Below the pieces are notes generated by a model that saw only the letters and a program-made list of their open reading frames with translations, did not search any database and was not told the DNA's origin. Position numbers and translations under genes: made by a program. Shown here piece after piece: positions 1 through 11,800 of a stretch of DNA of 64,000 bases. The stretch spans positions 8,627-72,626 of the forward strand of contig MNCI01023636.1 of the NCBI GenBank assembly GCA_015680685.1, in the 5' to 3' direction. Source of the DNA: Gnetum montanum (lineage: Eukaryota > Streptophyta > Gnetopsida > Gnetales > Gnetaceae). Within the stretch, counting starts at the first letter, position 1. Each line of letters starts with the position of its first letter.

Positions 1-469
1 CCTTCGTAACCTGCAACTTAGTTTTCTGTAAACACACAATGTCACATTCCTCCCTTCTCATGATTTTTCTAAGGGTAGTTCTTTTGCATGGGGTACCCTA
101 CCCTTTGTAATTCCATGATAAGATCTTCATGGCTTACCAACCGACCACTTCTTATACACCTCCCTCAAGGTTGCCTATAACCCCAAATCAATCTTGGCCT
201 ACGTCTTTTTGCTACATGCAACTAACCAGAGCAGCTGCCTAGCCCTCCCAAGCTCAAGGGAGACTGGGAAACCCCCCTGCGCCACCATTGTCGTTACCAG
301 AATATTCGTCATTTTGGGAAACAACAACCCACTAACTACCCCCCTCCCCCCACAAAATCCTTGCCTAGGCAACCCATGCACCTATGTACCAAGGCGCAAC
401 TGACACAAGAATAGCCGTCGGTGCACCTGATTCTGGGACAAACTCCTTGGCAATAGTGCCACACAAAAT

Positions 470-1530
470 GGCCACCACTAGACCAAAAGGAGTCATCCCA
501 ACCTGCACCAACCGCCTACATCCACTCACAACCGTCCAATCCTCCCCAATCTTTTATGATGCAGCTTTAGTGCGAAGTCGACAAGCTACCACCCGGTGGC
601 CACTCTTCGCACAAACCGTGCAATGGGCCACTGAGGCTACACCCCATGCAGCGACACATCTTGAGGCAGCTTTTCGTATTCAACATGGAGCATTTCCTCT
701 CCTATTGAAAGATCCAAGACCACTTCTTGCACCCGGTCCTTGGATCCAAGAACACACAAAAGCAGGCATAGCTCATTCGTTCCATAGACTCCATAAACCA
801 ATTGAACTTGATGAGCTTGCCGAAAAACCCCACAAGGGTTTTCAAGAAATCCGGTGTCCACAACTCCCAAGGAATGTCAGACACTTTGATCCAAACAAGT
901 GCATGGAAGAAAAGGTCAGTGTCCCAATGAGCTCCTAGACGCCAAGGTGTTAGAGTCAGCCCACAAGCCCCATAAGACCAAGGGCCTCAAAAAAATGCCT
1001 TATCACGGTTAACATTCGAACTAAACACAAAGAGCAATAGGTCATCCATCAAACTTCAAACCTGCACATCTTCCAATCCCTAGTTTGCCATGGCCCATTT
1101 CTGAATAAGGTCAAGCTGTAGTCGCACCCCCGCCAACACGAACTTGCCAATGATGCTAAGTTCCAAGGTTTGCACCCCCTCACTAGGTGGGTAACTAACT
1201 TACAAATGCATGACCCCCTCCCTGCAAGAGGAGGCCTTAATCCCCCCATCACCTGCATGCTAGCTAGCCACATCAAAGCCACCCACATCAAAGCCACCCA
1301 CTCCTAAAACCCTAGAGGAGCCAAAACCATAAGCCTCTCCCAAAGTACCCTCTGAATTGGAGTGCCTAGAGAGCCCTTCCCCACCATCCTTGAGCCCACC
1401 CATGCCCAACCCTTTGCCATCACAGCGGCCACCCTCTAGTTCGCCACCCTCGCTCCCAAGACCACCCTTGCCATCCGCTCCCAGTTGCACCACTCCACCC
1501 CCTCCAGCATCTCCTCGCATTCCTTACACC
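470..1530 (-). pseudogene. LINE ORF1 remnant (DUF4283-like domain plus CCHC zinc knuckle)
   Basis: Decayed first ORF of a plant non-LTR retrotransposon, the RNA-binding protein that coats LINE RNA. Seen: a stretch at about 700-880 reads PWELWTPDFLKTLVGFFGKL and continues with the Met-Ser-Tyr-Ala-Cys-Phe pattern typical of plant LINE ORF1 (DUF4283). About 80 bases downstream on the same strand, near 579-622 and in another frame, is CTVCAKSGHRVVAC, a full CX2CX4HX4C zinc knuckle. Upstream (about 1260-1530) is a Gly-rich low-complexity leader. Stops and frameshifts interrupt it throughout. Its ORF2 would lie left of base 1; the LINE at 1640 onward is on the opposite strand and is a different copy. 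Confidence 0.65.
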
Positions 1531-1639
1531 ATTGACTATCCATGTGTTACCATTGATCCCCAAGGTTGTCAATCCATCTGGCCCTTCTCATTTTCATCCC
1601 ATCGAGGTATTCAACACCTTGATTCGACTCTTCACGAAG

Positions 1640-3180
1640 ATGCTTGTCAAATAACTTACATCATTGATGCCATGCTTGGTTGGCAGCAATCAAGCGGGGT
1701 TTGTTTAGGGGAGACTCCTGCATGACCATATCATTCTCCTCTAGGAGGTCATGCACTCAATTTAGAACATTGGATATCTTGGTATGTGCATTAAGTTGGA
1801 CATCAAGAAAGCTTATGACACTATCAGCTGGGATGCCCTTGTTCATATCATGTTGCAAAAAGGCTTTGACCCTAGATTTGTCAATCTTTGTATCCAAATT
1901 CAAGTGTCTGGAGCCTATTCAGGGGGGTGTAGTGTGTGTGTGGGAAGTTTCATCCCCTGAAGGGGGGTTGAGGCAAGGGGATCCCTTTTCTCCATACATA
2001 TTCATTATTGCGATGGACACTTTGCAGGCTTATTGTTCTATTTAAGGTGTCCATGGATTGAGCATAGCTAGGATTGACTACTTGGCAGAGCATTATGCTA
2101 ATGATACTATGTTATTTTCCCGTGTGTCGGTACCACAAGCACATGCCATTAACAAGGTGTTAGATAGAATGACACAAGAGATCAAGTTGCAGGTGAACAA
2201 AGGGAAGTGCACCATGCACCTATCCAATGTGTCTAACTTAGTTAAGGGGAGAACTTTGTAGGTGCTTGGGATGTTAACTGGTATAGACCAAGACTCTTAT
2301 TTGGGTTTGCTGATGTATGCGTGGAACAAGAGAGGTACCTAGTTAGCTCTCATTCGTCGATTACAACAAAGGATCGAGCATTGAACCACGTGTTTCTTAA
2401 CACAAAAGCAGAGGATTATTCTTGCTACCTTTATGCTGTCAGCTATGGCTAGGTTCATAGCCACAGTTGTGTCCCTTTCCATCGTTGTTGTCAACAAGGT
2501 GGACCAGCTTATCAATAACTTCATTTGGTCCCGGGGAAAGGAGGATGTCAAGATGCATTTGGTGGGGTGGGATACCACTGCCTGACCTTGGGTAGCTGGT
2601 GGTTTGGGGATCTCCTACAATTCCATGATTTAATCATGATGGGATACCAAAGGCTAGCAAACCGTATTCTACAAGCGAATGACAATTCAGCCCAATGGAT
2701 CCAAATTGTTAGGGGCAAGTACAATCAGTGGAAAGTAGGGTGCCAAGACTCACTCATTTGGAGGACCCTCTATAAGCATGTAAACATTATGCAAACGGCT
2801 AGTATGATGGGGAAATCGTCATAGGATATCATTACAAGCAAATATCCAACTGTTATGGGATGGTGTGCTTTATTGAAGGGCAAGCTCACAAAAAAGATCA
2901 AGGTATTTCTTTGGCTAATTAATCATGAGGCATTACTAGTGCAGGCAACTTTGAGCGCACATGGTCTTAATATTCATGAGGTTTGCCCATTGTGCTCAAG
3001 AGCCAGAAATGATTGTACATTTCATTTTTCAATACCCCTTTGTGGTGGACATTTGGCAGTTGCTGGTGCCTACGCGTGTGCAATGCGCACCTCACCCCCG
3101 CTTGCCACACCCCCCAACCTCCTCTCTCATTGGCACATTTCAACCATTTAATGGAGCAAGCTTTATGAGATTGTGACACT
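1640..3180 (+). pseudogene. LINE ORF2 remnant: reverse transcriptase and zf-RVT domain
   Basis: Second ORF of a plant L1-like LINE, once a reverse transcriptase copying its RNA at a nicked target. Seen in order: the palm start CIKLDIKKAYDTISWDAL (1785-1840); LRQGDPFSPYIFIIAMDTL (about 1970-2027); the catalytic box at about 2085-2115, reading HYANDTMLFSRV where active enzymes have Y-x-D-D; a thumb region to about 2330; then a zf-RVT module at 2855-3060 with KIKVFLWLINHEALL and CPLC. The first catalytic Asp is Asn, and at least three frameshifts are needed, so it is dead. No endonuclease domain is seen. It stops around 3180, where recognisable LINE sequence ends. Confidence 0.8.
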
Positions 3181-3199
3181 AAAAGGGGAAGCACATAGA

Positions 3200-4150
3200 A
3201 ATCACCAAACAGAGCCTTGAGCAATGATATGGTGAGAAGATAGCACAAACATGGAGTAGGAAGTGGGCAAAATTGTCACAGCAACACAACCAACAAATTG
3301 CATCAGAGCCATGAACTCTCTTGGTGTGAACTATGTATCATTAAATTGATACAATGGATTGATAAGCAATTTTGGTCTACTGACAAGGGTTTTAGAAGAT
3401 CTGTATGTACAAGTCCTTCAATTTCTTGAAGCTGCTTTGATCAAAGTTTGTCGTGCAATATCTACAATTCCTATAATTAAGTTCATTGATTATAGTGACT
3501 CTATAAGTTGGACAAGCTTAAATGACTTATCCACAAGTTATTCAAAAGTTTTTTATATCTTCAAGCTTTGAGGCCAAATCATGGATGGAAAAGTGGAACG
3601 GTACTTTGGGAAAGGCAAGGTCTTGGAGATTCTTGCCTCCAGCTAGTCAAGATGCAATTCAAACATTTCCAGATAGAAACCGCAGGGAGTATTGGTTGTC
3701 AAGGGAAGCCAAAATTGATGAATTATCCATTTATCAATTGTGCCAAATATTGGTTGAGGAAATTAAAGATTGCAGTGATCCCAATCATGTAACATGTGTT
3801 GCTCACTTTATTTATATTCATTAAAGAACACTTATGCTCCTCCCTATCGATGGTTGATACCTCTGAACACATATGCCAAGCAAGTGTTCCTACTTTAACT
3901 TTATCGAGATCATTAAGCAAGCTGGTTACATTGCTTGAAGATAATATGCAGTGGGAAGAAAGTAGTAAATCACTGGCATCATCAATCTTATAAGATTCAA
4001 TAGTGGCTTAGGCCCAGCAATGCAGAAATCCAGCTGGTAATGTCAGCAAGAAACGACTTCAATAATTACTTTGGATTCAAAGCTTGGTATTCGTTGCTTC
4101 TCTCCGCTATTCAAGAAATAGGTAAATTTCAGAGGTGACAGAGCTGCAAG
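3200..4150. other. Unassigned interval
   Basis: No recognised feature. Plus-strand translation between 3360 and 3830 gives short open stretches with ordinary protein-like composition (for example around 3520-3820), which may be remnants of a host gene or unknown transposon. I could not name a family. Confidence 0.3.
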
Positions 4151-4189
4151 TAAGGATCTTGCAAGCAATCTTTGGGGCTAAGCTCGGGT

Positions 4190-4860
4190 TTGCGCTGGGG
4201 TGGGCCATGGGTAATGCAGAAGAGCCACAAGTAACCGAGGGACGCCAACAAGCACATGTCGACCATGATGTCGAATGCCATCATTGCCAACGGATGATGA
4301 ATCCGCTAGCGATCCCGCCACCCACACCAACATGACATGACGTATGACACCATCGACTTGGCCATGATTAGCACATTGAACATGGTGGCAAAGTGCTGCA
4401 GACCAAACAACTCCCATGTAATGGCTAGCACCAGCAAATATGCAACTCCAAAGCTGAGGCCCATCATGATGCCACCCATGGCCAGGGCTCCCATCACCAC
4501 CACAACATTGGAAACAGCCACGTACACGCTCACAGCTGCCAGAGCCAGCAACTAAAGCTCTACCACTACATCAAATGCGGCTCTAGTGCCCAAGCATCCG
4601 CCAAACTGCGCCACTAACATAATACCCCAATTAGCCTGCGAAACAACACTAATGTTGTAACTAAGCTACCAAACACCACAGCGAAGGCACCAATCCCAAG
4701 CACAAGAAAGACTAACACAAATGGGTAGAAGCGGTGGTGAATTAGATTAAGGTCGGTCCGCGTAATTTGGACACATTTTTGGAGGAGCATCATCATCAGA
4801 TTCGGATTGTTGCACATGACTTGTAGTGAATACACCTACGTGGGTGCAGACGTAGGTGTT
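4190..4860 (-). pseudogene. Possible nodulin-like / NFD4-type membrane transporter fragment
   Basis: Minus-strand open stretches at 4835-4614 and 4551-4306 are strongly hydrophobic. They include FYPFVLVFLVLGIGAFAVVF and then a transmembrane segment followed by ELFGLQHFATMFNVL and a Ser-Tyr pair. Plant nodulin-like major facilitator proteins have a similar stretch (E-I/L-FGLKHFGTLYN, then GSY). Matching pieces continue in other frames to about 4190, so frameshifts have broken it. No start or intact membrane domain is present. It is probably a captured or retroposed gene fragment. The family call rests on this short motif only. Confidence 0.42.
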
Positions 4861-5330
4861 GCAACAATTCCAATTTAACATGTGTTGCTTCATTCTTTGC
4901 AAGTGGGCAAAACAGCATTGACTGGATTGAGTCATCCACAATGAGAAAGCCTTAACCAATGGATGGGATCCCAAGTGTGCAAATGTGCCAACTCTCCCAT
5001 AACCTTTCGTGTACAAAAAGCAAGGATTTAAACCTTTTTTAAGTGCCTCTTCCTCATAATGCACCCACCATTTTCTCTATGCCATGAAAATAATAATAAT
5101 AAATTATTATTATTTTCAAAAAAGGAATTTATGGGACATTTGTTCAAAGTCCTATATGAATTGAACACTTGTCAATTATGGTAGTTATAATTAACTACCA
5201 TGGTGGTTGTAACTACCAAATTGAACACTTGGCAACTATAGCATTTAACTCTATGGTGGTTATAACTAACCCCCATAATGTTTGTAACTCACACTAATTT
5301 TTCACAATGCTTGTAACTACCCAAAAGCTA

Positions 5331-5340
5331 CTATAAAAAG
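5331..5340 (+). promoter_or_regulatory. TATA box of the family D repeat
   Basis: CTATAAAAAG follows the palindrome array and precedes the GCTTCAAGG box conserved in the other copy. In that copy the matching bases read CTACAAAAGG, so the box has decayed there. Confidence 0.5.
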
Positions 5341-5527
5341 AGCTTCAAGGGTAAAACAAATAAAAGGGAGAAGAAATCAAGAAGAATCATTGAAGATTAC
5401 TTGTAAAGATGGCCTGCTAATTGCATCATCAATTCAACTGCTTTGTTTAAATCATGTGAGTTCTTTTATTCTCATTTTGTCTTAGTTACTTAACTAATGG
5501 TTTAGATAGTACTATGCTTGGCATTTA

Positions 5528-5975
5528 ATTTTGGAATTTTCTTATTGCTCTTATAACTGTATTTTTGTGCAATTCTAGACTTCTATTTGTTTGCCATATA
5601 AGAGCTTATATTGTCTTTGAAAAGCATCTTGAGCAATTTAATAGTAATGTCTTTATGAAATTGCTTATTCGAGTCTAGAGGGTCTAGAAAATCTTTGATA
5701 TTTTAAGATGACTTGAAATAGCTTCAATTTTTTAAAATCTTTTTCTTTATGTTTCAATTTTGGAATTGTTGAATCATTTCTAATAGCTCTGTTATTTGCA
5801 ATTCTTGACAACTATTTAACTAGCCAAATAATAGTTTGTACCTTATCGTTTACAAAGCAATTTGATAGTTTAATAAGAGTGTCTTTTATGAAATTGTTGG
5901 TTGAGCTCAAAAGGTTTAGACAATTTGTGATATTATAGATTGAATTGGAATAGCTTTATTTCAAAGTGTTTCCTC
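5528..5975 (+). repeat. Tandem duplication, unit about 225 bp
   Basis: Two diverged copies in a row: the first starts at 5528 and the second at 5757, each opening with TTTTGGAATT. They share, in order, a GCAATTCT box, a short CCA-A-TA box, AGCAATTT/GCAATTTGATAG, GTCTTT-ATGAAATTG and a GGTCTAGA/GGTTTAGA box. It lies in the tail of the family D repeat. Confidence 0.6.
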
Positions 5976-6479
5976 ATGTTCAATTTATCTCGCTTAAATA
6001 TTTGAGATTTCACGCAAATCTACTTTTTTTTTTCTTCTTTCTTTTAAAATCCATTGAATCTCACTCTATTTCTAGTTTTCTTATGGATATCTCTTTGGGG
6101 GAAATTAGGAGTAGATTTTTGCAAAATTGTGCTTAAACATTTTGGTGAAATTTTATTTGTTTCAAGCAATGTACTATAGTGACTATAAAGATTAAGTGAC
6201 TTGACAAAATAGGAATCTTTAACAACTCACAATATTCAACAAGGTTAGCTAAATTTCTTTTATAATAGCTAGTTACAGTTTCATACACAAACCCAACCAT
6301 TTCAACATTCATAACAACAAACACACATTTACAATTAGTTCACTCTATTGCCACTGAGTTTATTTGGAGGTAGGCCTTAGTGTTGCTAAAGACCAACAAG
6401 CACCTAAACTCAAGTTTGAAGAAACACCTTTGTTTCCTGTAACCCCAGTCACAAGACCAAAGGAAAACATTGGTGGTCC

Positions 6480-6720
6480 CAAACGGTCACCAACACCCGC
6501 CCACCACCACCCGCACCCCCCCCTAGGCCCACGTGCATTTAAATGGGGATTCTATGGCAACAGCTGTGTTGTGGAGCTTGTGGTGCACCCAAAATAATCT
6601 GATTTTTCGCTCAGTAGGCCTTCTTACATCAATTCAGGTAGTGCTACAAGGGGTTAGGTTGTGGAAGGAAGCAACAACAATGATGGGGTAGACGCCAAAT
6701 TTTGAGCCAAATTGTAGGGT
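6480..6720 (+). pseudogene. LINE ORF2 C-terminal tail
   Basis: Translation of 6557-6607 gives ATAVLWSLWCTQNNLIF, matching the conserved end of plant LINE ORF2 proteins (a Trp-x-x-Trp, Arg/Gln-Asn, Ile-Phe pattern after the zf-RVT module). It continues to about 6670 and leads directly, on the same strand, into the J-domain ORF. It may be the distal end of the LINE at 1640-3180, with 3.3 kb of other DNA between them, but similar bases at the two edges leave room for it to be a separate copy. Confidence 0.55.
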
Positions 6721-8110
6721 TATCAAAGCAATGAGGAGCTTTGGGCATTGGTTTAGCATGCGGGTTGGGCGAAGGTTCTGGGGTTGTTGCAAGGGGACCT
6801 AGATTTAGCGTATGATTCTTTTTTCCACAACTGGAGTGTGGATGCCACAAGTTTTAGGGGAGTCCACATTCCCCTAACAGTGAAGGCAGTTGCAGTTTCT
6901 CTTGGGGTGTTGGCCATGGGTGATGTCATCCTTCCCCAAAGTCATGGTATGCAGGACACCCAGGTCTTTTTTGCTAGGGCTATCCCCAGGACCACAAGCA
7001 AGGTAGGTTCCCAAGTTTACTCTGCCCTAGCTTTGGTAGCTTGCAACAAAGTTAGTGCACCAGTATTTCATACAATTAGGCAATGCCTAGAAACTACATG
7101 GGGTCCACTTCTTTTTGAAATGTTTAAAAATTGGTTGTAGGGTTAATCAGCCTTGGTTCTTTGTCAAGGCACTCCAACGGCAACACTAGGATCACCATTC
7201 AGGACTGATCCTCACCCTTTGGAGGGCAGCAATGTTAGTTGTGCCTAGGCCATTGCAGCCTAAGCCGCATGTGGTTTATAGTCAAAGAACAATGATGGAG
7301 GAGAGAGTTGGGCCAAGAAGGGAGGAGATTGACCAATCTTCTCAGACTTTGCAGGATCCTACCAATCAGGAAATGATGAGCACCATGTCGATGGATATGC
7401 TTGGGATGGCTGCCCACAAGGCCATGGCAGAGGCCAATGCCATGATCAAACACCTATAAACAGAAAAGGCAAAGGCCAAGGCTAGGGCAAAAGCTATTTT
7501 GGAGGCAACAGCTATACAAGCCAAGGCAGCTGAGGAGGCTATGATGCAAGCTAGGTGGAAAGAGCAACATGCGTGAGAAGCCAAGTGGGAGGCCAAAAAG
7601 CAGGAGTTTTGCCACAACATGAGGATGGCCAAGCATCAATTTGTTGAGCAAGAGAAAGAGATGAGAAGGGGTTGGGAGCTTATACAGTCCACAAACCATG
7701 GGGCTCTTAAAGGCTCCCTTCATGAGCAAATACACATGGAGCTGCTACAGGAGGAGCAACGTAGTGTTGAGTTGGAGCAAGCCAAACAGGAGTGGCGGGA
7801 AAGGGAGCAATGTGAGGCAGAGATGCTACAGAGACAGATCAATCGGGCTCATGAGCAAAATGCTAGGATGTGGTTGGAGGCGGGGAAATGCCCATACATC
7901 GTCATGAACATTAGTTGCAACACATCATAGATAGCACTGCGCAAACACATCCGAAAGACTGCTGCTAAGCTTCACCCCGATGGAAGGGGAACTACGGAGG
8001 AGCGTGCGGCCAAGGTGTAGGCTCTAAAGGGCTTCCAGCATGCTATTGCATTCATTGACACTAAGCATCACAGGGTCGTGTTGTGGAGGCTATCCATGCC
8101 CAAGAGCAGG
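6720..8110 (+). pseudogene. Copy A: unknown ORF with N-domain, long coiled coil and C-terminal J-domain-like module
   Basis: About 460 codons in three parts. (1) 6784-7140 encodes a globular-looking domain with SFRGVHIPLTVKAVAVSLGV near 6850-6905. (2) 7232-7890 is one frame of Ala, Glu, Gln, Lys and Arg, a long coiled coil with Glu-rich heptads. (3) 7893-8070, in the same frame, is J-like: Tyr near helix I, then LRKHIRKTAAKLHPDGRG with an intact HPD at 7973-7981, then a helix III-like stretch starting EERAAKV. In-frame stops are near 7457, 7577, 7928 and 8017; each is one C-to-T change from Gln or Arg. One frameshift lies between parts 1 and 2. J domains stimulate Hsp70 ATPase; the role here is unknown. 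Copies B and C are at 16015-17030 and 19330-20810. Confidence 0.62.
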
Positions 8111-8749
8111 CTACTTCTTGTTGTGTGCAGCTTCCCAAGCGTCTATAGACATTGGTTGTGGGTTGGAGTTGGACGGTGGTTGTAAGGTTTTTCATTCTAC
8201 ACTTGTTGTTTCCTGATTTCTTTGTTGCAATTAGACCTCTAAGTCTTATTTGCCTATCTCATACACACAGGAATTTTGCCATTGATATTTGGCAACGGAA
8301 TGTTTTGCAAGTTTAGTGAAGTTAGTTGAGCTGGTGGGCTTTGGCCGTGGGGTGTATTCCCCCCTTCTTAAGGGTGGACCGCTAGGGGTGATACTGGGGG
8401 GTATCTCCCAAGGATTTTGTTTCTAGCTTTTGTACATATTATGATCTTATTAATATAATTTTCCTGGCCTTTACACAAAAAAATTATAGAGATCATTGTT
8501 TCAATAATGCAACTCATACTAAAGTCATGAGCAAGTAGCAAGCTCATAAAGTAATTTAAAAAATTGTTCAAAAAATGAAAATAGTAATGATGAAGAATCC
8601 ATTGCAGCAATTGTTGTAAAGAAGGAAGGAAACTCCTGAAAATCTCCCAATGTTGCTTTAAGCGTCACAACAATGACTAATGAAAATGTTAATTTGGTCT
8701 ATACTGGTTCTGGGGTTTCTTGTCATTTTCATTGTGATAGTGACCATAC
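8110..8749. other. Intron 8 sequence, no gene recognised
   Basis: The segment between J-ORF copy A and the last visible CMO exon. I searched it for the missing CMO C-terminus (the His-His-Phe-His region) on the minus strand and found nothing. It is AT-rich from 8440 on. Confidence 0.5.
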
Positions 8750-8843
8750 CTGATATGAATGTTCAAGAAAATAATCAAATATAATGAAGCATTTTGACAC
8801 TCCTAGTGGCAGAACAAGATTTGTATCCATCCAAGGCCCATAT
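8750..8843 (-). CDS. CMO-like: CMO-like exon 8 (residues 370-401), last one visible
   Basis: Codes the end of a split Arg, then YGPWMDTNLVLPLG and FIIFDYFLEHSYQ. Acceptor CTTTAG|ATATGG, donor CAG|GTATGG. Reading on through the donor gives a stop soon after, so another exon is required. Confidence 0.87.
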
Positions 8844-11800
8844 CTAAAGCAAAGAAAAAAGTCAAATGTCAATGCTTTTTGGAATAAGAAAAACATGCAC
8901 AAACCCTTCTCCTGAAAATTAAAGATTTTAAGAGCCATGCCTGTTAATCATGAAATTTGGATAGATGAATGCATATGCAACATTTCTCCCAAGCCTATCA
9001 AAATTTGTGATGTTATCCACTTCTGCGCCTACACAAGTTTGAATGCTTACTTTTTCAAATAGCTGTGCAACAATAAAGAGAATTCAAAATGCTTGTCTTT
9101 TGAAGGTTAGATGAGAAAGAAATTGCTTAAGAAAAATCTAAATTCAGCTCAAACCACAAAACAATTCATCCACTATTTGGTATACAAAAACACTATAGAA
9201 ACAAATAATTCCTGAAACAAAGCGTTTTTATTTCATAAAAATATATCATTAGTTTCATTGTCAAGCTTATCACTAAATCTATAGAATAAAATACTACCAG
9301 GTAACTACCTAACTAGCAATCGAGAACAAATTTATTCAGTTCTTACTGTAAGAAAGGCTTGAAATTCCTCAATAAGTACCAAAAACATACTTAAGTTTTC
9401 CCATTTAAAAAACGCTTCAACATCAGCATACCTCTGTTGAATATGACTTGAGGTCAAGACCTGCAGCAAGCCCACCATGTGCGATGGGAACATGGTAACC
9501 TCCATCCAGGTAATTGTCACAGAAAACCTAAAATTTTTGTTATTTACTTACATCAGGAGGCTCACATCTACTAGCTTGTATGAAATGCCAAATTGAGGGG
9601 TTAATGCACCTTGTAAACCTTCAAAACTGTCAGTAAAATCATAGAAACAAATTACAAAAGTAAGTTACAACAAACCTTCCAGTTGCAGTCAACAAGATAC
9701 TCTCGCCTTGCAACATGTTTCAAAAGTCGATTGATAGCTATATTAGACAATATATGATTCGAACTTCCAAGCCATTCAGTGCCAACTGTATGATCATTCT
9801 CTTTGACTGATTTTATATCCTGGTTGTAGAGGTTTATTAATAGAAACGGTCCCCAGGTAGCCAAAATAATAGGTAGCAAGCTGTTATCCTGTAATAATAT
9901 CAATCACACCAAAATCAATTACCAAAGAACTTACATATTATTTTTAAATTCTTTAGATAATCCATTCCTACCTTGAAATTTTGAATCCCACCAATTCTTG
10001 TTGCCTTTTGCAGCTTACCATCTAGCCCATAAGTCCAAGCCTGAAAATTTGGTAAACAAATGGTTGAGCCATATGTTGAAACCATCATCATCATCCTAGC
10101 CTTGTAAAACTAATTTATTTTTCTCTAAACATGATTAAAAAAGCTACATATTTAAAAAATTAACAGAGATTAAAATTAGAAATAGGAGTTGCATGAACTC
10201 ATGCAAGGCTGAGAAGTTTAAAATTAAGGTTGTTGCATTATATGTTCTACTATAGCTTAGAAATTTATTTGATGCAAGCAATTTATTACCTATTCATTTT
10301 TGTTCTATTATACTAACTTCATTTATTTACAAGCGTTTATTTCCCTCTATTTCGGCTACAAAATGCCCCAAAGTAAATATTATATGTTTGATCATGTATG
10401 TTTATTGGCTTTTCCCAAAATGAATCCACATGAATTATGATAAGAAGTCATTTGGGCTCTAGGTTAAACTATTTCACCTAATTTCATACTTAATAATTAG
10501 CTAAGGTATTTGACTTGTTTTTGAGAATAAGTCCAGATGCATTAACTCAAGAAAAAATGTATGTACAATGGCATAAAGCCCAAGCTGAAGCCNNNNNNNN
10601 NNNNNNNNNNNNNNNNNNNNNNNNNNNNNNNNNNNNNNNNNNNNNNNNNNNNNNNNNNNNNNNNNNNNNNNNNNNNNNNNNNNNNNNNNNNNNNNNNNNN
10701 NNNNNNNNNNNNNNNNNNNNNNNNNNNNNNNNNNNNNNNNNNNNNNNNNNNNNNNNNNNNNNNNNNNNNNNNNNNNNNNNNNNNNNNNNNNNNNNNNNNN
10801 NNNNNNNNNNNNNNNNNNNNNNNNNNNNNNNNNNNNNNNNNNNNNNNNNNNNNNNNNNNNNNNNNNNNNNNNNNNNNNNNNNNNNNNNNNNNNNNNNNNN
10901 NNNNNNNNNNNNNNNNNNNNNNNNNNNNNNNNNNNNNNNNNNNNNNNNNNNNNNNNNNNNNNNNNNNNNNNNNNNNNNNNNNNNNNNNNNNNNNNNNNNN
11001 NNNNNNNNNNNNNNNNNNNNNNNNNNNNNNNNNNNNNNNNNNNNNNNNNNNNNNNNNNNNNNNNNNNNNNNNNNNNNNNNNNNNNNNNNNNNNNNNNNNN
11101 NNNNNNNNNNNNNNNNNNNNNNNNNNNNNNNNNNNNNNNNNNNNNNNNNNNNNNNNNNNNNNNNNNNNNNNNNNNNNNNNNNNNNNNNNNNNNNNNNNNN
11201 NNNNNNNNNNNNNNNNNNNNNNNNNNNNNNNNNNNNNNNNNNNNNNNNNNNNNNNNNNNNNNNNNNNNNNNNNNNNNNNNNNNNNNNNNNNNNNNNNNCT
11301 ACATTCTACCACACCCTCGTCATCTTATTCTTACAAATGTGCCCACTAGCCATCTGCAGAACCGCACCTTGAAAGAACTCAACAACATGCATCTGAGTAT
11401 GGATTGCTAGGGCAATAAGCTCCCCTTCTTCCGGCACAACCAAAACCTCCTCCAACACCATCTTGGTAACCCTAATCCATCTTCACCTTAATCTGGTTTC
11501 GTCCCCAACCCAGTTGTCGAAGAAGCTCTCCTTCAACAACCCTGGCTCCCCCTCCATGCGTTGGAGCATGTCCACCCATCCCATCCTCTCTATCATCTAT
11601 CATAGCTTCGCATCCCCTACAAACTCTGTGACAGCCAATTCAAAGGTTGGTCCCTATCCCATGCTGTGACCTGCTTTGGCCCACAAATAAATCCTAGCTA
11701 AAGCAACAAAAAAAGGCATAGGCAACCTTTATTCACAAAAAATCAGGTGATTCTTGCTCTTCCATCCCAGCCATGAAATAGCCAACGCTTTGGAATCTCC

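Larger units (their letters stand above)
5120..6130 (+). repeat. LTR-like repeat (family D), plus orientation
   Basis: A second, inverted copy lies at about 50740-50160; both share the run CTATGGTGGTTATAAC, then CATAATGTTTGTAACT, then a GCTTCAAGG box. Here the segment holds an array of near-palindromes (GGTGGTTATAAC, TAGTTATAATTAACTA) at 5180-5275, then a TATA box, then an AT-rich tail. No coding sequence or paired LTR was found, so a solo LTR is the likeliest reading. The ends are not defined by a clear TG/CA pair. Confidence 0.5.

Noticed and set aside
384-938. A 184-codon open frame on the plus strand
   Set aside because: It is a shadow of the minus-strand LINE ORF1, which shows a DUF4283 pattern and a zinc knuckle; the plus translation has no family features.
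1357-1725. Pro/Ser-rich plus-strand frame as a cell-wall protein
   Set aside because: Low-complexity sequence also seen at the equivalent place in the LINE ORF1 at 27890-28110; better explained as the reverse of a Gly-rich leader.
8368-8610. Candidate for the missing last CMO exon
   Set aside because: Translation in all minus frames lacks the family's His-Phe-His motif and Cys-Glu-x-Val-Gln region.
10515-11372. Long open frames across 10593-11298 on both strands
   Set aside because: They exist only because N codons are counted as open. The same applies to 49474-50163.
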